Part shown: positions 23,001 to 35,600 of the stretch, piece by piece | Layout: each line of letters opens with the position of its first letter | Numbering within the stretch: the first letter of the stretch is position 1 | Assembly: GCF_001659605.2 (NCBI RefSeq) | Contig: NC_035164.2 | Coordinates: 17,262,900 to 17,326,899 of the forward strand | Reading direction: 5' to 3' | Length of the DNA stretch: 64,000 nt | Source: Manihot esculenta | Taxonomy: Eukaryota > Streptophyta > Magnoliopsida > Malpighiales > Euphorbiaceae | Notes under the pieces: generated by a model | Databases searched by the model: none | Told to the model about the DNA's origin: nothing | What the model saw: only the letters and a program-made list of their open reading frames with translations | Translations under genes and position numbers: made by a program

Positions 23001-25068
23001 TGTTCAGGACTTCTCAAAGATAGCAGCTCCTCTGACCAGACTGACCAGGAAGAATCAGAAGTTTCTGTGGACCGACCAGTGCGAAGAGAGTTTTGAAGAG
23101 CTTAAGAAGAGGTTGACTTCAGCACCAGTGTTAGCTCTGCCATCTAGTGATGAGGACTTTATAGTCTTTTGTGATGCGTCCCGTGTGGGACTGGGTTGTG
23201 TACTGATGCAGAATGAGAGGGTGATCGCTTATGCTTCTAGGCAGCTGAAGAAGCATGAGTTGAATTACCCCACACATGACCTTGAGATGGCAGCAGTAAT
23301 CTTTGCACTCAAGATGTGGAGGCACTACCTCTATGGGGTAAAATGTGAGATCTTTACAGATCATAAGAGCCTGCAGTACATCTTGAGTCAGAGGGATCTG
23401 AATCTGAGACAGAGGAGATGGGTAGAACTGCTGAGTGACTATGATTGCAAGATCCAGTATCATCCGGGTAAGGCGAATGTCGTGGCGGACGCCCTAAGCC
23501 GGAAGTCACTAGGCAGTCTATCCCACATCGCAACAGAGAGGAGACCAGTGGTGAAGGAGTTCTACAAGCTTATTGAGGAAGGTCTACAGTTGGAGTTGTC
23601 TGGTACAGGTGCTTTAGTGGCCCAGATGAGAGTAGCACCCGTGTTTCTGGAGCAGGTGGCTCAGAAACAGCATGAGGACCCGGAGTTAGTGAAGATTGCC
23701 AGGACTGTTCAGTCAGGCAACGACAGTGAGTTCAGATTCGACAGCAAGGGGATCGTTCGCTATGGGAGCAGACTATGTGTACCAGATGACATAGGGCTTA
23801 AGGGAGACATTATGAGAGAGGCTCATAATGCAAGATACAGCATTCACCCCGGAGCCACCAAGATGTATCAAGATCTAAAGAAGGTTTATTGGTGGCCAGC
23901 GATGAAGAAAGAAGTGGCACAGTTTGTGTCCGCCTGCGAAGTATGTCAGAGGGTGAAGCTGGAACATCATAAGCCGGCTGGAATACTTAACCCGCTACCT
24001 ATCCCAGAGTGGAAATGGGAGAATATAGCTATGGATTTCGTAGTGGGGTTACCGGCGGCGTCTAACAGAGTGGACTCCATATGGGTGATTGTGGACAGAC
24101 TCACCAAATCTGCTCACTTCATTCCTGTTAGGAGTGGCTACTCTGTGGACAAGTTGGCGCAGGTATATGTGGAGGAGATCGTCAGGCTGCATGGGGTTCC
24201 TGTTTCTATAGTGTCAGATAGAGGGCCCCAGTTCACCTCCAGGTTTTGGCGGAGTCTGCAGAATGCCATGGGTACTAGGTTGGACTTCAGTACTGCCTTT
24301 CACCCCCAGACTGATGGACAGTCAGAAAGGACCATCCAGACCATCGAAGATATGCTCAGAATGTGTGTGCTGGACTTTGGCGGTTCTTGGAGGCAGCATC
24401 TACCTTTGGTGGAGTTTGCCTACAACAACAGCCATCATGCTAGCATCGGGATGGCTCCATATGAAGATTTGTATGGAAGGAAGTGCAGATCACCTGTTTG
24501 CTGGGAGGAAGTTGGAGAAAAGGCCTTGGCAGGGCCTAAGTTAGTAGAGATCACCAGCAGGGTGGTACCCATAATCAGAGAAAGAATCAAGACTGCTGCA
24601 AGCAGACAGAAGAGCTATGCAGACGTCCGCAGAAGACAGTTAGAGTTTCAGGAGGGGGATCTGGTATTGCTTAAGGTGTCTCCAATGAAGGGAGTGGTTC
24701 GCTTCGGGAAGAAAGGTAAACTAGCCCCACGATACATCGGACCCTTTGAAGTCTTGCAAAAGATTGGGAATGTATCGTACAAGCTGGATTTACCTGCTTC
24801 AATGGCGAGAATCCATCCGGTCTTCCATGTTTCTATGTTGAGAAAATTCGTGTCAGATCCGAGCAAGGTTCTTAGTGAGCCTGATGTGGAGGTCCAAGAG
24901 GATCTCACCTATGTTGAACAGCCAGTGCGGATCATAGACACCCAGATCAGAAAGTTAAGAAATAAGGAAATCCCGATGGTGAAAGTCCTGTGGAACCACC
25001 ACAACTTGGAAGAATGCACTTGGGAGACACGGGAGTCTATGCTCCAGCAGTACCCTCATCTCTTTTAA
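20089..25068 (+). CDS. Gag-Pol polyprotein of A, uninterrupted
   Basis: A single frame (open from 20056) encodes the structural and replication proteins of a Ty3/gypsy chromovirus. Numbering from 20056: Tyr/Pro-rich Gag N-terminus (about 105-200); Gag core (about 205-350); a [12 protein letters not shown] finger (441-452) and a CCHC knuckle [14 protein letters not shown] (459-472); aspartic protease with [10 protein letters not shown] (Asp557); RT with catalytic FIDDILVYS (891-899); RNase H with [11 protein letters not shown] (from 1040); integrase zinc site His1257/His1264 and CEVC (1294-1297); catalytic Asp1327, Asp1388, Glu1424 with the expected D-D-35-E spacing; and a C-terminal chromodomain (about 1619-1670) with VKVLWNHH and CTWE. 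I prefer the Met at 20089 because [10 protein letters not shown] is shared with B, C and F whereas the preceding residues differ. It looks catalytically complete. Confidence 0.95.
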   Translation: MRGTRRSARLTGVPPEDEGTSARPPTLPRAMSCRANRERVSRDPRRSFDASRRGTDRGGSSSDVREVMEEDQRRDGNLDVSMQEEGTGESQGGVQASGYGFPPYYPPFPQGSGYPMGGTSDYSSFNPYPTYMPYPPFYPPYTQYPAYPPSPFYPNPANPTSGNAAPPPPPPTEPAAPVTQPPRPSSVDGSKVKMTDYLKLDAPKYKSGDDPFEYLRVVKTITDELRASDSRAIQMAGFTLKCKKAREWFKFYVDSRLDGMTWEEFANEFAGWAFPDSSRELKMIEFEQLRQSEHMSVEEFTDKFLELLPFSGQALDSDTKKAKKYVMKLHSRYSSLVQSVERESFHTVVDMARRMEASAIVEGSVKQSVTQSSGVKTPSRGGPGFSSQSSGKKRWDSTTKKPKKNKFWNKLKSSLGFGGGSSSGSDGTECQRCGRPHRGVCRAGTNACFRCGQEGHIARDCPRAPFMGQPQQTASGSVAQPAVPATTQGSGRGRGRGAASSSGSRGEGPSAPARIFTMTQQEANTSNTVVSGNLVIGCSDVYALMDPGASHSFIAPKAVERLGLIVSGLECPLWVSGPKCDPSVAVSVCQYSPVFIEGRCLSADLVVLDLTDFDVILGMDWLSTHGATLDCRDKVVRFRDQNGLEVVFRGDKRGTPRGLISALQARRLLRKGCQGYLTHVRELDSQVREPASVPVVREFQDVFPDELPGLPPAREIEFEIELMPGTRPISIPPYRMAPAELKELKEQLQELVEKDFIRQSTSPWGAPVLFVRKKDGSLRLCIDYRQLNKVTTKNRYPLPRIDDLFDQLAGAGCFSKIDLRSGYHQLRIRDEDVPKTAFRTRYGHFEFLVMPFGLTNAPAAFMDLMNRVFSQYLDHFVIVFIDDILVYSRNAEEHAHHLRLVLQTLREHGLYAKFSKCEFWLRSISFLGHVVSENGIEVDSKKTETVVNWPRPTSVTEIRSFLGLAGYYRRFVQDFSKIAAPLTRLTRKNQKFLWTDQCEESFEELKKRLTSAPVLALPSSDEDFIVFCDASRVGLGCVLMQNERVIAYASRQLKKHELNYPTHDLEMAAVIFALKMWRHYLYGVKCEIFTDHKSLQYILSQRDLNLRQRRWVELLSDYDCKIQYHPGKANVVADALSRKSLGSLSHIATERRPVVKEFYKLIEEGLQLELSGTGALVAQMRVAPVFLEQVAQKQHEDPELVKIARTVQSGNDSEFRFDSKGIVRYGSRLCVPDDIGLKGDIMREAHNARYSIHPGATKMYQDLKKVYWWPAMKKEVAQFVSACEVCQRVKLEHHKPAGILNPLPIPEWKWENIAMDFVVGLPAASNRVDSIWVIVDRLTKSAHFIPVRSGYSVDKLAQVYVEEIVRLHGVPVSIVSDRGPQFTSRFWRSLQNAMGTRLDFSTAFHPQTDGQSERTIQTIEDMLRMCVLDFGGSWRQHLPLVEFAYNNSHHASIGMAPYEDLYGRKCRSPVCWEEVGEKALAGPKLVEITSRVVPIIRERIKTAASRQKSYADVRRRQLEFQEGDLVLLKVSPMKGVVRFGKKGKLAPRYIGPFEVLQKIGNVSYKLDLPASMARIHPVFHVSMLRKFVSDPSKVLSEPDVEVQEDLTYVEQPVRIIDTQIRKLRNKEIPMVKVLWNHHNLEECTWETRESMLQQYPHLF

Positions 25069-25150
25069 GGTTAGATTCCTATGTGTTGATGTGTTATGTT
25101 CTTTGCCATGCTATGTGTACTAGTGAGGAACATTCGGGGATGAATGTTCT

Positions 25151-25163
25151 TAAGGGGGGAGAA
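25151..25163 (+). other. Polypurine tract of A
   Basis: TAAGGGGGGAGAA abuts the 3' LTR start TGTAATACCC and would prime plus-strand DNA synthesis. The complementary tracts of B (29557-29571), C (32533-32547) and F (57557-57571) are nearly identical. Confidence 0.85.
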
Positions 25164-27333
25164 TGTAATACCCGGCTAGACTCCGGTATCGGAATTCCTA
25201 CCGTCCGGTGGAATCCCGGATGTCGGAGACCTCTAGAAGGGTGGAACCATGCTTTCATAGAATGTTTTCATGTTTTTAATGGTTTTAAAGTATGAAACTA
25301 AATGAGTTTTTGCATAAAAATAGCATTGGAGGAAAACCCAGGTTCGGCCGCCGAAAGTCAAGTTCGGCCGCCGAACATGCATGCGTTTTGGAGGCACGTT
25401 AGGCCCCCGAAAGCATGAGTGAGGGAAGTCCAGGTTCGGCCGCCGAAAGTGATGTTCGGCCGCCGAACATGGCATGCATGCGGAGGCAAGTTCGGCCCCC
25501 GAACGTGGCCTGGCCAGCCACTATAAAAGGGTCACTTGGCCGAAATGGGCGAGCTTTCTCCCATTTTCGACCACAGCGAGCTTCCGACCTTCCTCTTGCA
25601 AATCTAGTGTTCTTCCTCCAAATCTCTTCCATTTTTCTTGAGTTTTAAACTCACATTGCAAGTTTTGAACATTTAAACTAAGTTCTGGAGCTTTGGGAAC
25701 TCAGGAGCTCATTTTCGTGGATCTCCAAGTTTAGGTCGTCTCCCTCTCGATCTTCAAGAGGTAAGAGCCGATCTTAAGCTCCTCATGTGTTTTAAGCAAG
25801 TTTTAAGAGTTTTATGGGGTAGAAATACATGTTTAAGTTAGTTGAGCTATGTTAGGTTTTATGTGATTTTTGAGCATGTGGCATGTTTGAATATGTTTGA
25901 AGTGTTGTAGTTGGGGTATATGCTTGTTTGAGGCCCCTAGGAACTTGTATGCTTGTTTTGGTTGAGATATATGCATGATTGGTGAGTTTGGAGGCGAAAA
26001 TGCACAAAGGAGCCAAGTTTCTGCCCTTTGGCAGAAACCAGGTTCGGCAGCCGAAGGCACTTTCGGCCGCCGAACATGGCTGGGGAGGCAGGCTTTTCGG
26101 CTGCCGAAGTTGCCCTCGAAAAGAGACTTTCGTCTCTGTCTGGCACTTTCGGCCGCCGAAGGTGCCACCGAACCTACCTGAGTTTCGTCTCTGTCTGGGA
26201 CTTTCGGCCGCCGAAGGTGCCGCCGAAAGTGCCCTGTTCAGCCACTTCATGCATATCTCTATGTGATATTTTCAGGATGCTTTAGGGGGTTTTTGGGGAA
26301 TATATTAGAGTTATGTTTGTGTATGTTTGGTCCCTCATTGGAGTCCACCTGTGTAGGTTCGGACCCGAGGAACCAAGGACCCCAGCAGTGAGCCAGCTGC
26401 TACAGAGTTTGTCAGAGTCAGCCAGAGGTGAGTGGAACTAAACTTAACCTTTTAAATTAAGAAATGAAATGCTTTTATCATGCTTCATGCATCATGATCA
26501 TATTATAGGTTGTTTGCATTAGAATTCACGAATATGCCACATTGCATTGTTGTGATAGATGATAGTGGATGGACATTAGGATGATTCATTAGCCTTCTGA
26601 ATACGAAGTCCTGTGGTGCCCATAATAGGGCCGGGCAATACGAAGTCCTGTGGTGCCCATAATAGGGCCGGGCAATACGAAGTCCTGTGGTGCCCATAAT
26701 AGGGCCGGGTATGGAGTTGAGGGATTTTTGAATCAGTCCATCCGTGGTGTGATTTATTTGTGCAGTGACGCATTTCATGTTAGCATGTTTTAAATATTCT
26801 TTTTATAGTTCTACTCACTGGGCATCTAGCTCACCCCTCTCCCCTAACCCCCAGGTTTGCAGGTACGGGATAGATAGAGAAGGCAAGAAGAAAAAGTCAT
26901 ATGTATGTAATAGTTAGATTGTGGACATGACAAATGTATTATGATGTAATGTAAAAATGTTCAGGATGTTATGTAATGAGGTTATTGAGGATAGAGTTGT
27001 GCTTGACCATAATATATTGTTAATCCCTTTTGTATATACATGATCTTATGTTATGATGTTTATGTAAACTAACTCAACACAGGTTGTTTTGCCTTTAAGG
27101 CTTGATGAGATCCCACAGAGGGACTATGTTATGTATATGATCAGAGTATGCACAGGTTGAGTTAGTTGATGACAATATGTATGAAGAAAAGTTTTAATTT
27201 TTATGCATGTTGTTGATCATGTATGGGATTATACAGGTTTACAGGTTATATGTCAGGCTTGCTACGGGTCCCGGCGGCCTTAAGTCGACCCGGATCCTAG
27301 CGCCGGTAACGGTCCGATTTTCGGGTCGTTACA
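25164..27333 (+). repeat. 3' LTR of A (2170 bp)
   Basis: Nearly identical to 17675-19882. Visible differences include the base at the TATC(A/G)GAATT position near the start, a C/T in the palindrome-cluster region near 26116, GCCACC for GCCGCC near 26165, the extra bases near 26383-26393, and one fewer tandem unit. Confidence 0.95.
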
Positions 27334-27338
27334 CTGTG

Positions 27339-29556
27339 AACCTGTCAAATCCCATACATGATCATACATACTCAAGAACCTGTAAACTTTTTCTTTCCAA
27401 AAACCAAGCTCAACCTGTAGAGATACTCATAACCTGACATAACCCACACACTGGAGCTCTCATCAAATGCTCCAATGGGGTAAAATAACATGCATACATT
27501 AAGCTTGGTTGAACATAAATATCATAAAAACATTCTATAGATCATGTATTCAAAGGGATAACCGTACACATAGGGTCAAGCACAACCTCTAATCCTCAAT
27601 ATCATTACATTACATAATTATTCATAACTTTACATTATTTTAGAATTTATCATGTCCACATTCTATCTATTACATACATATGACTTCAAAAACCTTGCTG
27701 ACCTCCTGGTCTACCCTGTACCTACAAACCTGGGGGATAAGGGGAAAGGGTGAGCTACTAGAGCCCAGTGAGCAGAATAATAAAGCATTTAAAATACATG
27801 CTATCATGTAATGCATTACATCACAACTAATCATATCAAGGATGAATTTATCACCATTTATCCCTCTACATATTCCAATCATGCCAGGGGCGTAGTGCAG
27901 GCCACACCTGGTCTTTCTCTTATACATAACATAACATACATAACCAATGATGCCGGGGGCGTAGTGCAGGCCACATCCGGTCTTTCTCTTACATAGTGCC
28001 AGGGGCATAGTGCAGGCCACACCTGGACTTCCATATCATATCATCATGTCATAACATATGAGGGCTAATGGATCATTCAACATTCATCCACATCAACAAC
28101 ATATTATGCAATGCAACATATTCGTGATTTCTAATGCAAACAACCTAAAATATTACATGGCATCCGTGATGCATGATTCATGCTAAGATTTTCATTTATA
28201 AAAAGATAAGAATTTATTCTACTCACCTCTGGCTAGCTCTGACACTGACTGAAGCAGCTGACTCACTGCTAAGGTCCTCGGTTCCTCGGGTCCGAACCTA
28301 CACAGGTGGACTCAAATGAGGGACCAACATACTATAACATGACTCTGAAAACATCCCCCAAAAACCCTTTAAAACACCTCAAAACATCCTTGCAAAAACA
28401 TGCAAAGGAAGGCTGAACAGGGCACTTTCGGCGGCAGGTTCGGCGGCCGAAAGTCCCTCCAGAGCCGAAAGTCAGGCAGGTTCGGCGGCACCTTCGGTGG
28501 CCGAAACTCCCAGACAGAGACGAAACTCATGCATGTTTGGCGGCACTTTCGGCGGCCGAAACTGCCCTCCAGAGACGAAAGTCCTCTTTCGGGGGCAGGC
28601 TTCGGCAGCCGAAAGGCTAGCCTCCCAGGCAGGTTCGGCGGCCGAAAGTCCTTCGGCTGCCGAACCTGGTTTCTGCCAAAGGGCAGAAACTTGGTTCCTC
28701 ATGCACGATTTCCTCTCAAAACCATCCAAACATGCATTTCTCCTAATCTACAACATACATACTCAAACATACAAGTTCCTAGGGGCATCAAACTATCTTA
28801 AACCCCATCTGCAACACATCAAGCATCCACATTGTTCAAAAACATAACATAAACCCATAAACCTAACCATGAGCTAAATATGCATTCTACCCCATAGATC
28901 TACTTAAAACTTACTTAAAACATGCCATAAGCTCAAGATCGGTCCTTACCTCTTGAAGATCGAGAGAAGAACGACCCTAGCTCGAAAAATGGGAGAGAGA
29001 GAGTTCCTTGAACCTCCAAGCTCCAAAACTTGCTCAAAAGCTCAAAACCTTCAAAACAAAGTTGCAAACTCATAAAAATCATGAAGAATGGAAGGAAGAA
29101 ACTCAAGATCGGTGAGGGACGACGGAGAGCTCACCTTGGCCGAAAATGGGAAAAAAAGCTCGCCCATTTTCGGCTAAGGGACCCCTTTATAGGTGGCTGG
29201 CCAGGCCACGTTCGGGAGCCGAAAGTGCCTCCGCATGCATGCCATGTTCGGCGGCCGAACATAAGGTTCGGCGGCCGAACCTAGTTTCCCTCACTTATGC
29301 TTTCGGGGGCCCAAGGAACACCCGCAACGCATGCATTTTCGGCGGCCGAACTTAAGGTTCGGCGGCCGAACCTAAGTTTTCCTCCAAGGTTGTTTTCATG
29401 CAAAAACTCATTTCTCTTTTTTTTTTTTTACTTAAAACCATGAAATACATTAAAACATTTTATGAAAACATGTTTCTACCCTACTAGAGGATTCCGACAT
29501 CCGAGATTCCACCGGACGGTAGGAATTCCGATACCGGAGTCTAGCCGGGTATTACA
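27339..29556 (-). repeat. Main part of B 3' LTR
   Basis: This continues the B LTR after A and its duplicated CTGTG. On the sense (minus) strand, from 29556: palindrome cluster 1 (29375-29213), TATAAAGGGG near 29190, splice-donor-like AAGAG/GTAAGG (near 28950), palindrome cluster 2 (28676-28421), the conserved island (about 28300-28230), a three-unit hairpin array (28025-27882) and the pyrimidine-rich acceptor-like tract (about 27750-27720). Confidence 0.9.
27882..28025 (-). repeat. Three-unit hairpin array in B 3' LTR
   Basis: On the plus strand the units read GCCAGGGGCGTAGTGC...ACACCTGG, GCCGGGGGCG...ACATCCGG, then GCCAGGGGC...ACACCTGG. Arms pair within each unit (CCAGG with CCTGG; CCGG with CCGG), and the middle unit has changed in both arms together. 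The same array is at 30916-31070 and 38504-38656 (C) and 45387-45535 (B 5' LTR). Confidence 0.85.
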
Positions 29557-29571
29557 TTCTCCCCCCCTTAA
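29557..29571 (-). other. Polypurine tract of B
   Basis: The complement of TTCTCCCCCCCTTAA gives an uninterrupted purine run ending directly at the LTR start. Its position fixes the minus-strand orientation and the 3' LTR boundary of B. Confidence 0.85.
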
Positions 29572-29664
29572 GAACATTCGTCCCCGAATATTCCTCAACT
29601 AGCACATGCAAGGCATACAACATATCATACACATAAAACACATGAAACATATAAGAAACTAACC

Positions 29665-30280
29665 TTAGAAAAGATAAGGGTATTGCTGGAGCATGGACTC
29701 CCGTGTCTCCCAGGTGCATTCTTCCATATTGTGGTGGTTCCAAAGGACTTTCACCATCGGGATTTCCTTGTTCCTTAGCTTTCTGATCTGGGTGTCTAGG
29801 ATCCGTACCGGCTGCTCAACATAAGTGAGATCCTCTTGGATCTCCACATCAGGCTCACTAAGAACCTTGCCCGGATCTGACACGAACTTCCTCAACATTG
29901 AAATATGGAAAACCGGATGGATTCTTTCCATCAAAGCAGGTAAATCCAGCTTGTACGATACATTCCCCATCTTTTGCAAGACTTCAAAGGGTCCGATGTA
30001 CCGTGGAGCCAGCTTACCTTTCTTCCCGAAGCGAACCACTCCTTTCATAGGAGACACTTTGAGCAATACCAGATCCCCCTCCTGAAACTCTACTTGCCTT
30101 CTGCGGATGTCTGCATAACTCTTCTGTCTGCTTGCAGCAGTCTTGATCCTTTCTCTGATTATGGGTACTACCCTGCTGGTAATCTCTACTAGCTCAGGTC
30201 CTGCCAAGGCCTTTTCTCCAACTTCTTCCCAGCAAACAGGTGATCTGCACTTCCTCCCATACAAAGCTTCATATGGAGCC
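29665..30280 (-). pseudogene. B Gag-Pol, C-terminal part (left of insertion C)
   Basis: About 205 codons remain open from [12 protein letters not shown], at the end of the integrase core, through the post-integrase GPFEVLQK region to the chromodomain with VKVLWNHHN and CTWE, stopping after YPYLF. The segment is cut at 30281 by the target duplication ATCCC of element C; the rest of B resumes at 40126. The reading frame is intact here, and the disabling lesions of B lie upstream. Confidence 0.9.
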
Positions 30281-30285
30281 ATCCC

Positions 30286-32532
30286 TGTAACGACCCGAAA
30301 ATCGGACCGCTACCGGCGCTAGGATCCAGATCGGCTTAAGGCCGCCGGGACCCGTAGCAAGCCTGACATGTTACCTGAAAACCTGTTTAATCCCATACAT
30401 GATCAACAACATACATAGAAATTTAAAACTTTTCTTTCATACATTCTATCATACACCAAACTCAACCTGTGCATGCACCGAACATTTACATAATCATAAA
30501 CTTGACCCCTCTGTGGGATCTCATCAATGCCCTCAATGGGCGATATACATGCTGAGTTGGCTAGACATGGACATCAATAACAATAAGATCATGTTTCAAA
30601 GGGATTACATTAAACTATGGTGAAGCACACTTCTAACCTCAATATCATTACATAACATATCTATACGTCATTATACAATCTGTCATGTCCACATTCTAAC
30701 TATTACATACATAAGACTTCATTACTCTTCTTGACTTCTCTGTCTAACCCGTACCTGCAAACCTGGGGAGTTTGGGAGAGGGGTGAGCTACTAGAGCCCA
30801 GTGAGCAGAAGAGTAAAGCATTTAAAACATATGATAACATGAAATGCATCACATCACAACTAATCATATCAAGGATGAACTTGTCACCATTTAGCCCTCT
30901 ACATAATCCAATCATGCCAGGGGCGTAGTGCAGGCCACACCTGGTCTTTCTCTTATACATAACATATCATAACATACATAATCCATGATGCCGGGGGCGT
31001 AGTGCAGGCCACATCCGGTCTTTCTCTTACATAGTGCCAGGGGCGTAGTGCAGGCCACACCTGGACTTCCATATCATATCATCATGTCATAACATATGAG
31101 GGCTAATGGATCATTCAACATTCATCCACATCGACAACATATTATGCAATGCAACATATTCATGATTTCTAATGCAAGCATCCTAGAATATCACATGGCA
31201 TCCGTGATGCATGAACATGCTCAAAACTGATTTATTTATTTAAAAGCATAAGAGTCATTCCACTCACCTCTGGCTAGCTCTGACACTGACTGAAGCAGCT
31301 GACTCACTGCTGGGGTCCTCGGTTCCTCGGGTCCGAACCTACACAGGCGGACTCAAATGAGGGACCAACATACTAGAACATAACTCTAAAACATCCCCCA
31401 AAAACCCCCTAAAACATCTCAAAACATCCAGGCAATAACATGCAAAGGAAGGCTGGACAGCGCAGGTTCGGCGGCACATTCGGCGGCCGAAAGTCCCTCC
31501 AGAGCCGAAACCCAGGCAGGTTCGGCAGCACCTTCGGCGGCCGAAAGTCCCAGACAGAGACGAAAGTCTCTTTTCGGGGGCAACTTCGGCAGCCAAAAGG
31601 CCTACCTCCCAAGCCATGTTCGGCGGCCGAAAGTTCCTTCGGCTGCCGAACCTGGTTTCTGCCAAAGGGCAGAAACTTGGCTCCCTTTGCACAAAATCTT
31701 CTCCCATCCAATCCAACATGCATATAACTCACCAAAACATGCAAATATACATACATTGGCTCCTAGGGGTTTCAAACTACCTAAAACCCCAACTACAACA
31801 CACAACAACAACACAATCCAAGCCACATTGCTCAAAACATAACATTAACTCAAAAACCTAACTATGAGCTAAACATGCATTCTATCCCATAGATCTTGCA
31901 TAAAACTTACTTTAAACATAAAATGAGCTTAAGATCGGCTCTTACCTCTTGAAGATCGAGAGGGAGACGTCCTAAATTTGGAGGTGGGAGATTTTGAGTT
32001 CTTGAACCTCAAAGCTCCAAAACTTGCTCAAATCTCTTCAAAACGACATAAACCTTGTTAAAACATGAAAGATTGAAGGAAAATCATAAAAAATGAGCCA
32101 TGGAGGAGCAAGAACTCACTGTGGTCGAAAATGGGGAGAAAACTCACCCGTTTCGGCCATGGAGCTCTTATATAGGGGCTGGCCAGTTCACGTTCGGGGG
32201 CCGAACGTGCCCCCACATCTCATGCATGTTCGGCGGCCGAACATGAGGTTCGGCGGCCGAACCTGGTTTCTTTCAAACAAAACTTTCGGAGGCCAAAAGT
32301 GCTCCCAAAACCTATCCACGTTCGGCGGCCGAACATGACTTTCGGCGACCGAACCTGGTAAAGGTTCCATGGTCTTTTTCATTTAAAAACTCAAATTCAT
32401 TCTTACTAAAAAAATCATTAAAACATGAAAACATTTGTGAAAACATGATTTTACCCCTTCTAGAGGTCTCCGACATCCGAGATTCCACCGAACGGTTGGA
32501 ATTCCGATACCGGAGTCTAGCCGGGTATTACA
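30286..32532 (-). repeat. 3' LTR of C (2247 bp)
   Basis: Sense-strand order is as in B: palindrome cluster 1 (32360-32191), TATATAAG (about 32174-32167), a donor-like AGAG/GTAAGAGC near 31945, cluster 2 (31655-31463), the conserved island near 31340-31270, the hairpin array 31070-30916 and an acceptor-like pyrimidine tract near 30785-30755. The copy of cluster 2 differs at a few GCCGCC cores from the 5' LTR, for example near 31531 and 31595. Confidence 0.92.
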
Positions 32533-32640
32533 TTCTCCCCCCCTTAAGAACATTCGTCCCCGAATGTTCCTCAACTAACACATAGCATGGCATACACATA
32601 ACATACATGCAAAACACATAAAACTCACAGGGAACTAACC

Positions 32641-35600
32641 TCAGAAAAGATAAGGGTATTGCTGGAGCATGGACTCCCGTGTCTCCCAGGTGCACTCTTC
32701 CATATTGTGGTGGTTCCATAGGACTTTCACCATCGGTATTTCCTTGTTTCTCAGCTTTCTGATCTGGGTGTCTATGATCCGCACTGGCTGCTCAACATAG
32801 GTGAGATCCTCTTGGATCTCCACATCAGGCTCACTAAGAACCTTGCCCGAATCTGACACAAACTTCCTCATCATTGAAACATGGAAAACCGGATGGATTC
32901 TTGCCATTGAAGCAGGCAAATCTAGCTTGTACGACACATTCCCAATCTTTTGCAAGATTTCAAAGGGTCCGATGTATCGTGGGGCTAGTTTACCTTTCTT
33001 CCCAAAGCGAACCACTCCTTTCATTGGAGACACCTTGAGCAATACCAGATCCCCCTCCTGAAACTCTACTTGTCGTCTGCGGACGTCTGCATAACTCTTC
33101 TGTCTGCTTGCAGCAGTCTTGATTCTCTCTCTGATTATGGGTACCACCCTGCTGGTGATCTCTACTAGCTCAGGCCCTGCCAAGGCCTTTTCTCCAACTT
33201 CTTCCCAGCAAACAGGTGACCTGCACTTCCTCCCATATAAAGCTTCATATGGAGCCATCCCGATGCTAGCATGATGGCTGTTATTGTAGGCAAACTCCAC
33301 CAAAGGTAGATGCTGCCTCCAAGAACCGCCAAAGTCCAGCACACACATTCTAAGCATATCCTCGATAGTCTGGATGGTCCTTTCGGACTGTCCGTCTGTC
33401 TGGGGGTGGAAGGCAGTACTGAAATCCAATCTAGTACCCATGGCATTCTGCAGACTCCGCCAAAACCTGGAGGTGAACTGGGACCCTCTATCCGACACTA
33501 TCGAAACCGGAACCCCATGCAGCCTGACGATCTCATCCACATATACCTGCGCCAACTTGTCCACAGAGTAGCCACTCCTGACAGGGATGAAGTGAGCAGA
33601 TTTGGTGAGTCTGTCCACAATCACCCATATAGAGTCCAATCTGTTGGACGCTGCTGGTAACCCCACTATGAAGTCCATAGCTATATTCTCCCATTTCCAC
33701 TCTGGAATAGGTAGCGGGTTAAGCATTCCAGCCGGCTTCTGATGTTCCAGCTTCACCCTCTGACACACTTCGCAGGCTGACACAAACTGTGCCACTTCTT
33801 TCTTCATGGCTGGCCACCAATAAACTTTCTTCAAATCTTGATACATCTTGGTGGCTCCGGGGTGAACGCTGTATCTTGCATTATGAGCCTCCCTCATAAT
33901 GTCTCCTTTTAGCCCTATGTCATCTGATACACACAATCGACTCCCATAGCGGAGGATTCCCTTACTGTCAAATCTGAACTCACTGTCTTTGCCTGACTGA
34001 ACAGTCCTGGAAATCTTCACTAACTCTGGATCCTCATGCTGTTTCTGAGCCACTTGCTCCAGAAACACAGGTGTCACTCTCATCTGGGCCACTAAAGCAC
34101 CGGTACCAGACAACTCTAACTGTAGACCTTCATCAATGAGCTTGTAAAACTCCTTCACCACTGGTCTCCTCTCTGCCGTGATGTGGGATAGACTGCCTAG
34201 TGACTTCCAGCTTAGGGCGTCTGCCACGACATTCACCTTACCCGGATGATACTGAATCTTGCAATCATAGTCACTCAGCAGCTCTACCCATCTCCTCTGT
34301 CTCAAGTTCAAATCTCTTTGACTCAGGATGTACTGCAGGCTTTTATGATCTGTGAAGATCTCACATTTTACCCCATAGAGGTAGTGCCTCCACATCTTGA
34401 GTGCAAAGATTACTGCTGCCATCTCAAGGTCATGTGTGGGGTAATTCAACTCATGCTTCTTTAGCTGCCTAGAAGCATAAGCAATCACCCTCTCATTTTG
34501 CATCAGTACACAACCCAGTCCCACACGGGACGCATCACAAAAGACTGTAAAGTCTTCATCACTAGATGGCAGAGCTAAAACTGGTGCTGAAGTCAACCTC
34601 TTCTTAAGCTCTTCAAAACTCTCTTCGCACTGGTCGGTCCACAGAAACTTTTGATTCTTCCTGGTTAGTCTGGTTAGAGGAGCTGCTATTTTCGAGAAGT
34701 CCTGAACGAACCTCCTGTAGTAACCTGCCAAACCCAAGAAACTCCTGATCTCCGTCACTGACGTGGGTCTAGGCCAGTTAGCCACAGTTTCTGTCTTCTT
34801 GGGGTCCACCTCTATCCCATTCTCTGACACTACATGCCCCAAGAACGAAATGCTCCTCAGCCAGAACTCACACTTAGAGAACTTGGCATACAAGCCATGT
34901 TCCCTCAAGGTCTGCAAAACCAACCGCAGATGATGGGCATGCTCCTCTGCATTCCTGGAATACACTAAGATATCATCTATGAAGACAATAACAAAGTGAT
35001 CCAGGTACTGGCTAAACACTCTGTTCATGAGATCCATGAATGCTGCAGGGGCGTTTGTTAACCCGAACGACATTACAAGGAACTCAAAATGCCCATATCT
35101 GGTCCTGAAAGCCGTCTTTGGCACGTCCTCATCTCTGATCCTCAGCTGATGGTACCCCGATCTCAAATCTATTTTGGAGAAATAACCTGCTCCTACTAGC
35201 GGTCGAATAGATCGTCGATCCTTGGCAAAGGGTACTTATTCTTGGTAGTGACTTTGTTCAACTGTCTGTAGTCGATACAAAGTCTAAGAGATCCATCCTT
35301 CTTTCTGACAAACAAGACTGGAGCACCCCAGGGTGAGGTACTCGGTCGGATGAAACCCTTGTCTACCAGCTCTTGCAACTGTTCTTTCAATTCTTTCAAC
35401 TCGGCTGGAGCCATCCTGTAGGGAGGGATAGAGATTGGTCGGGTTCCAGGCATCAATTCTATCTCGAACTCTATCTCCCTAGCAGGTGGTAAACCTGGCA
35501 GCTCGTCTGGGAAGACGTCTAGAAACTCTCTAACCACTGGCACTGAGGCGGGCTCTCTAATCTGACTGCTAAGCTCTCTCACATGAGCCAAATACCCCTG

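Larger units (their letters stand above)
17675..27333 (+). mobile_element. A: structurally complete Tekay/Del-type chromovirus (9659 bp)
   Basis: A starts TGTAATACCC and ends GTCGTTACA, with perfect TSD CTGTG (17670-17674, 27334-27338). The layout is 5' LTR 17675-19882, primer-binding site 19886-19897, one gag-pol frame 20089-25068, polypurine tract 25151-25163, 3' LTR 25164-27333. The two LTRs differ by only a handful of substitutions by eye, one small indel and one repeat-unit difference, so it is a young insertion. It is the only complete element on the plus strand and sits within the 3' LTR of B, in opposite orientation. Confidence 0.95.

Noticed and set aside
23131..23463. Antisense ORFs inside gag-pol of A, C, F (for example this one and 21738-21989)
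   Set aside because: They mirror the conserved coding strand of the polyprotein and recur only because pol is conserved. No independent domain is visible.
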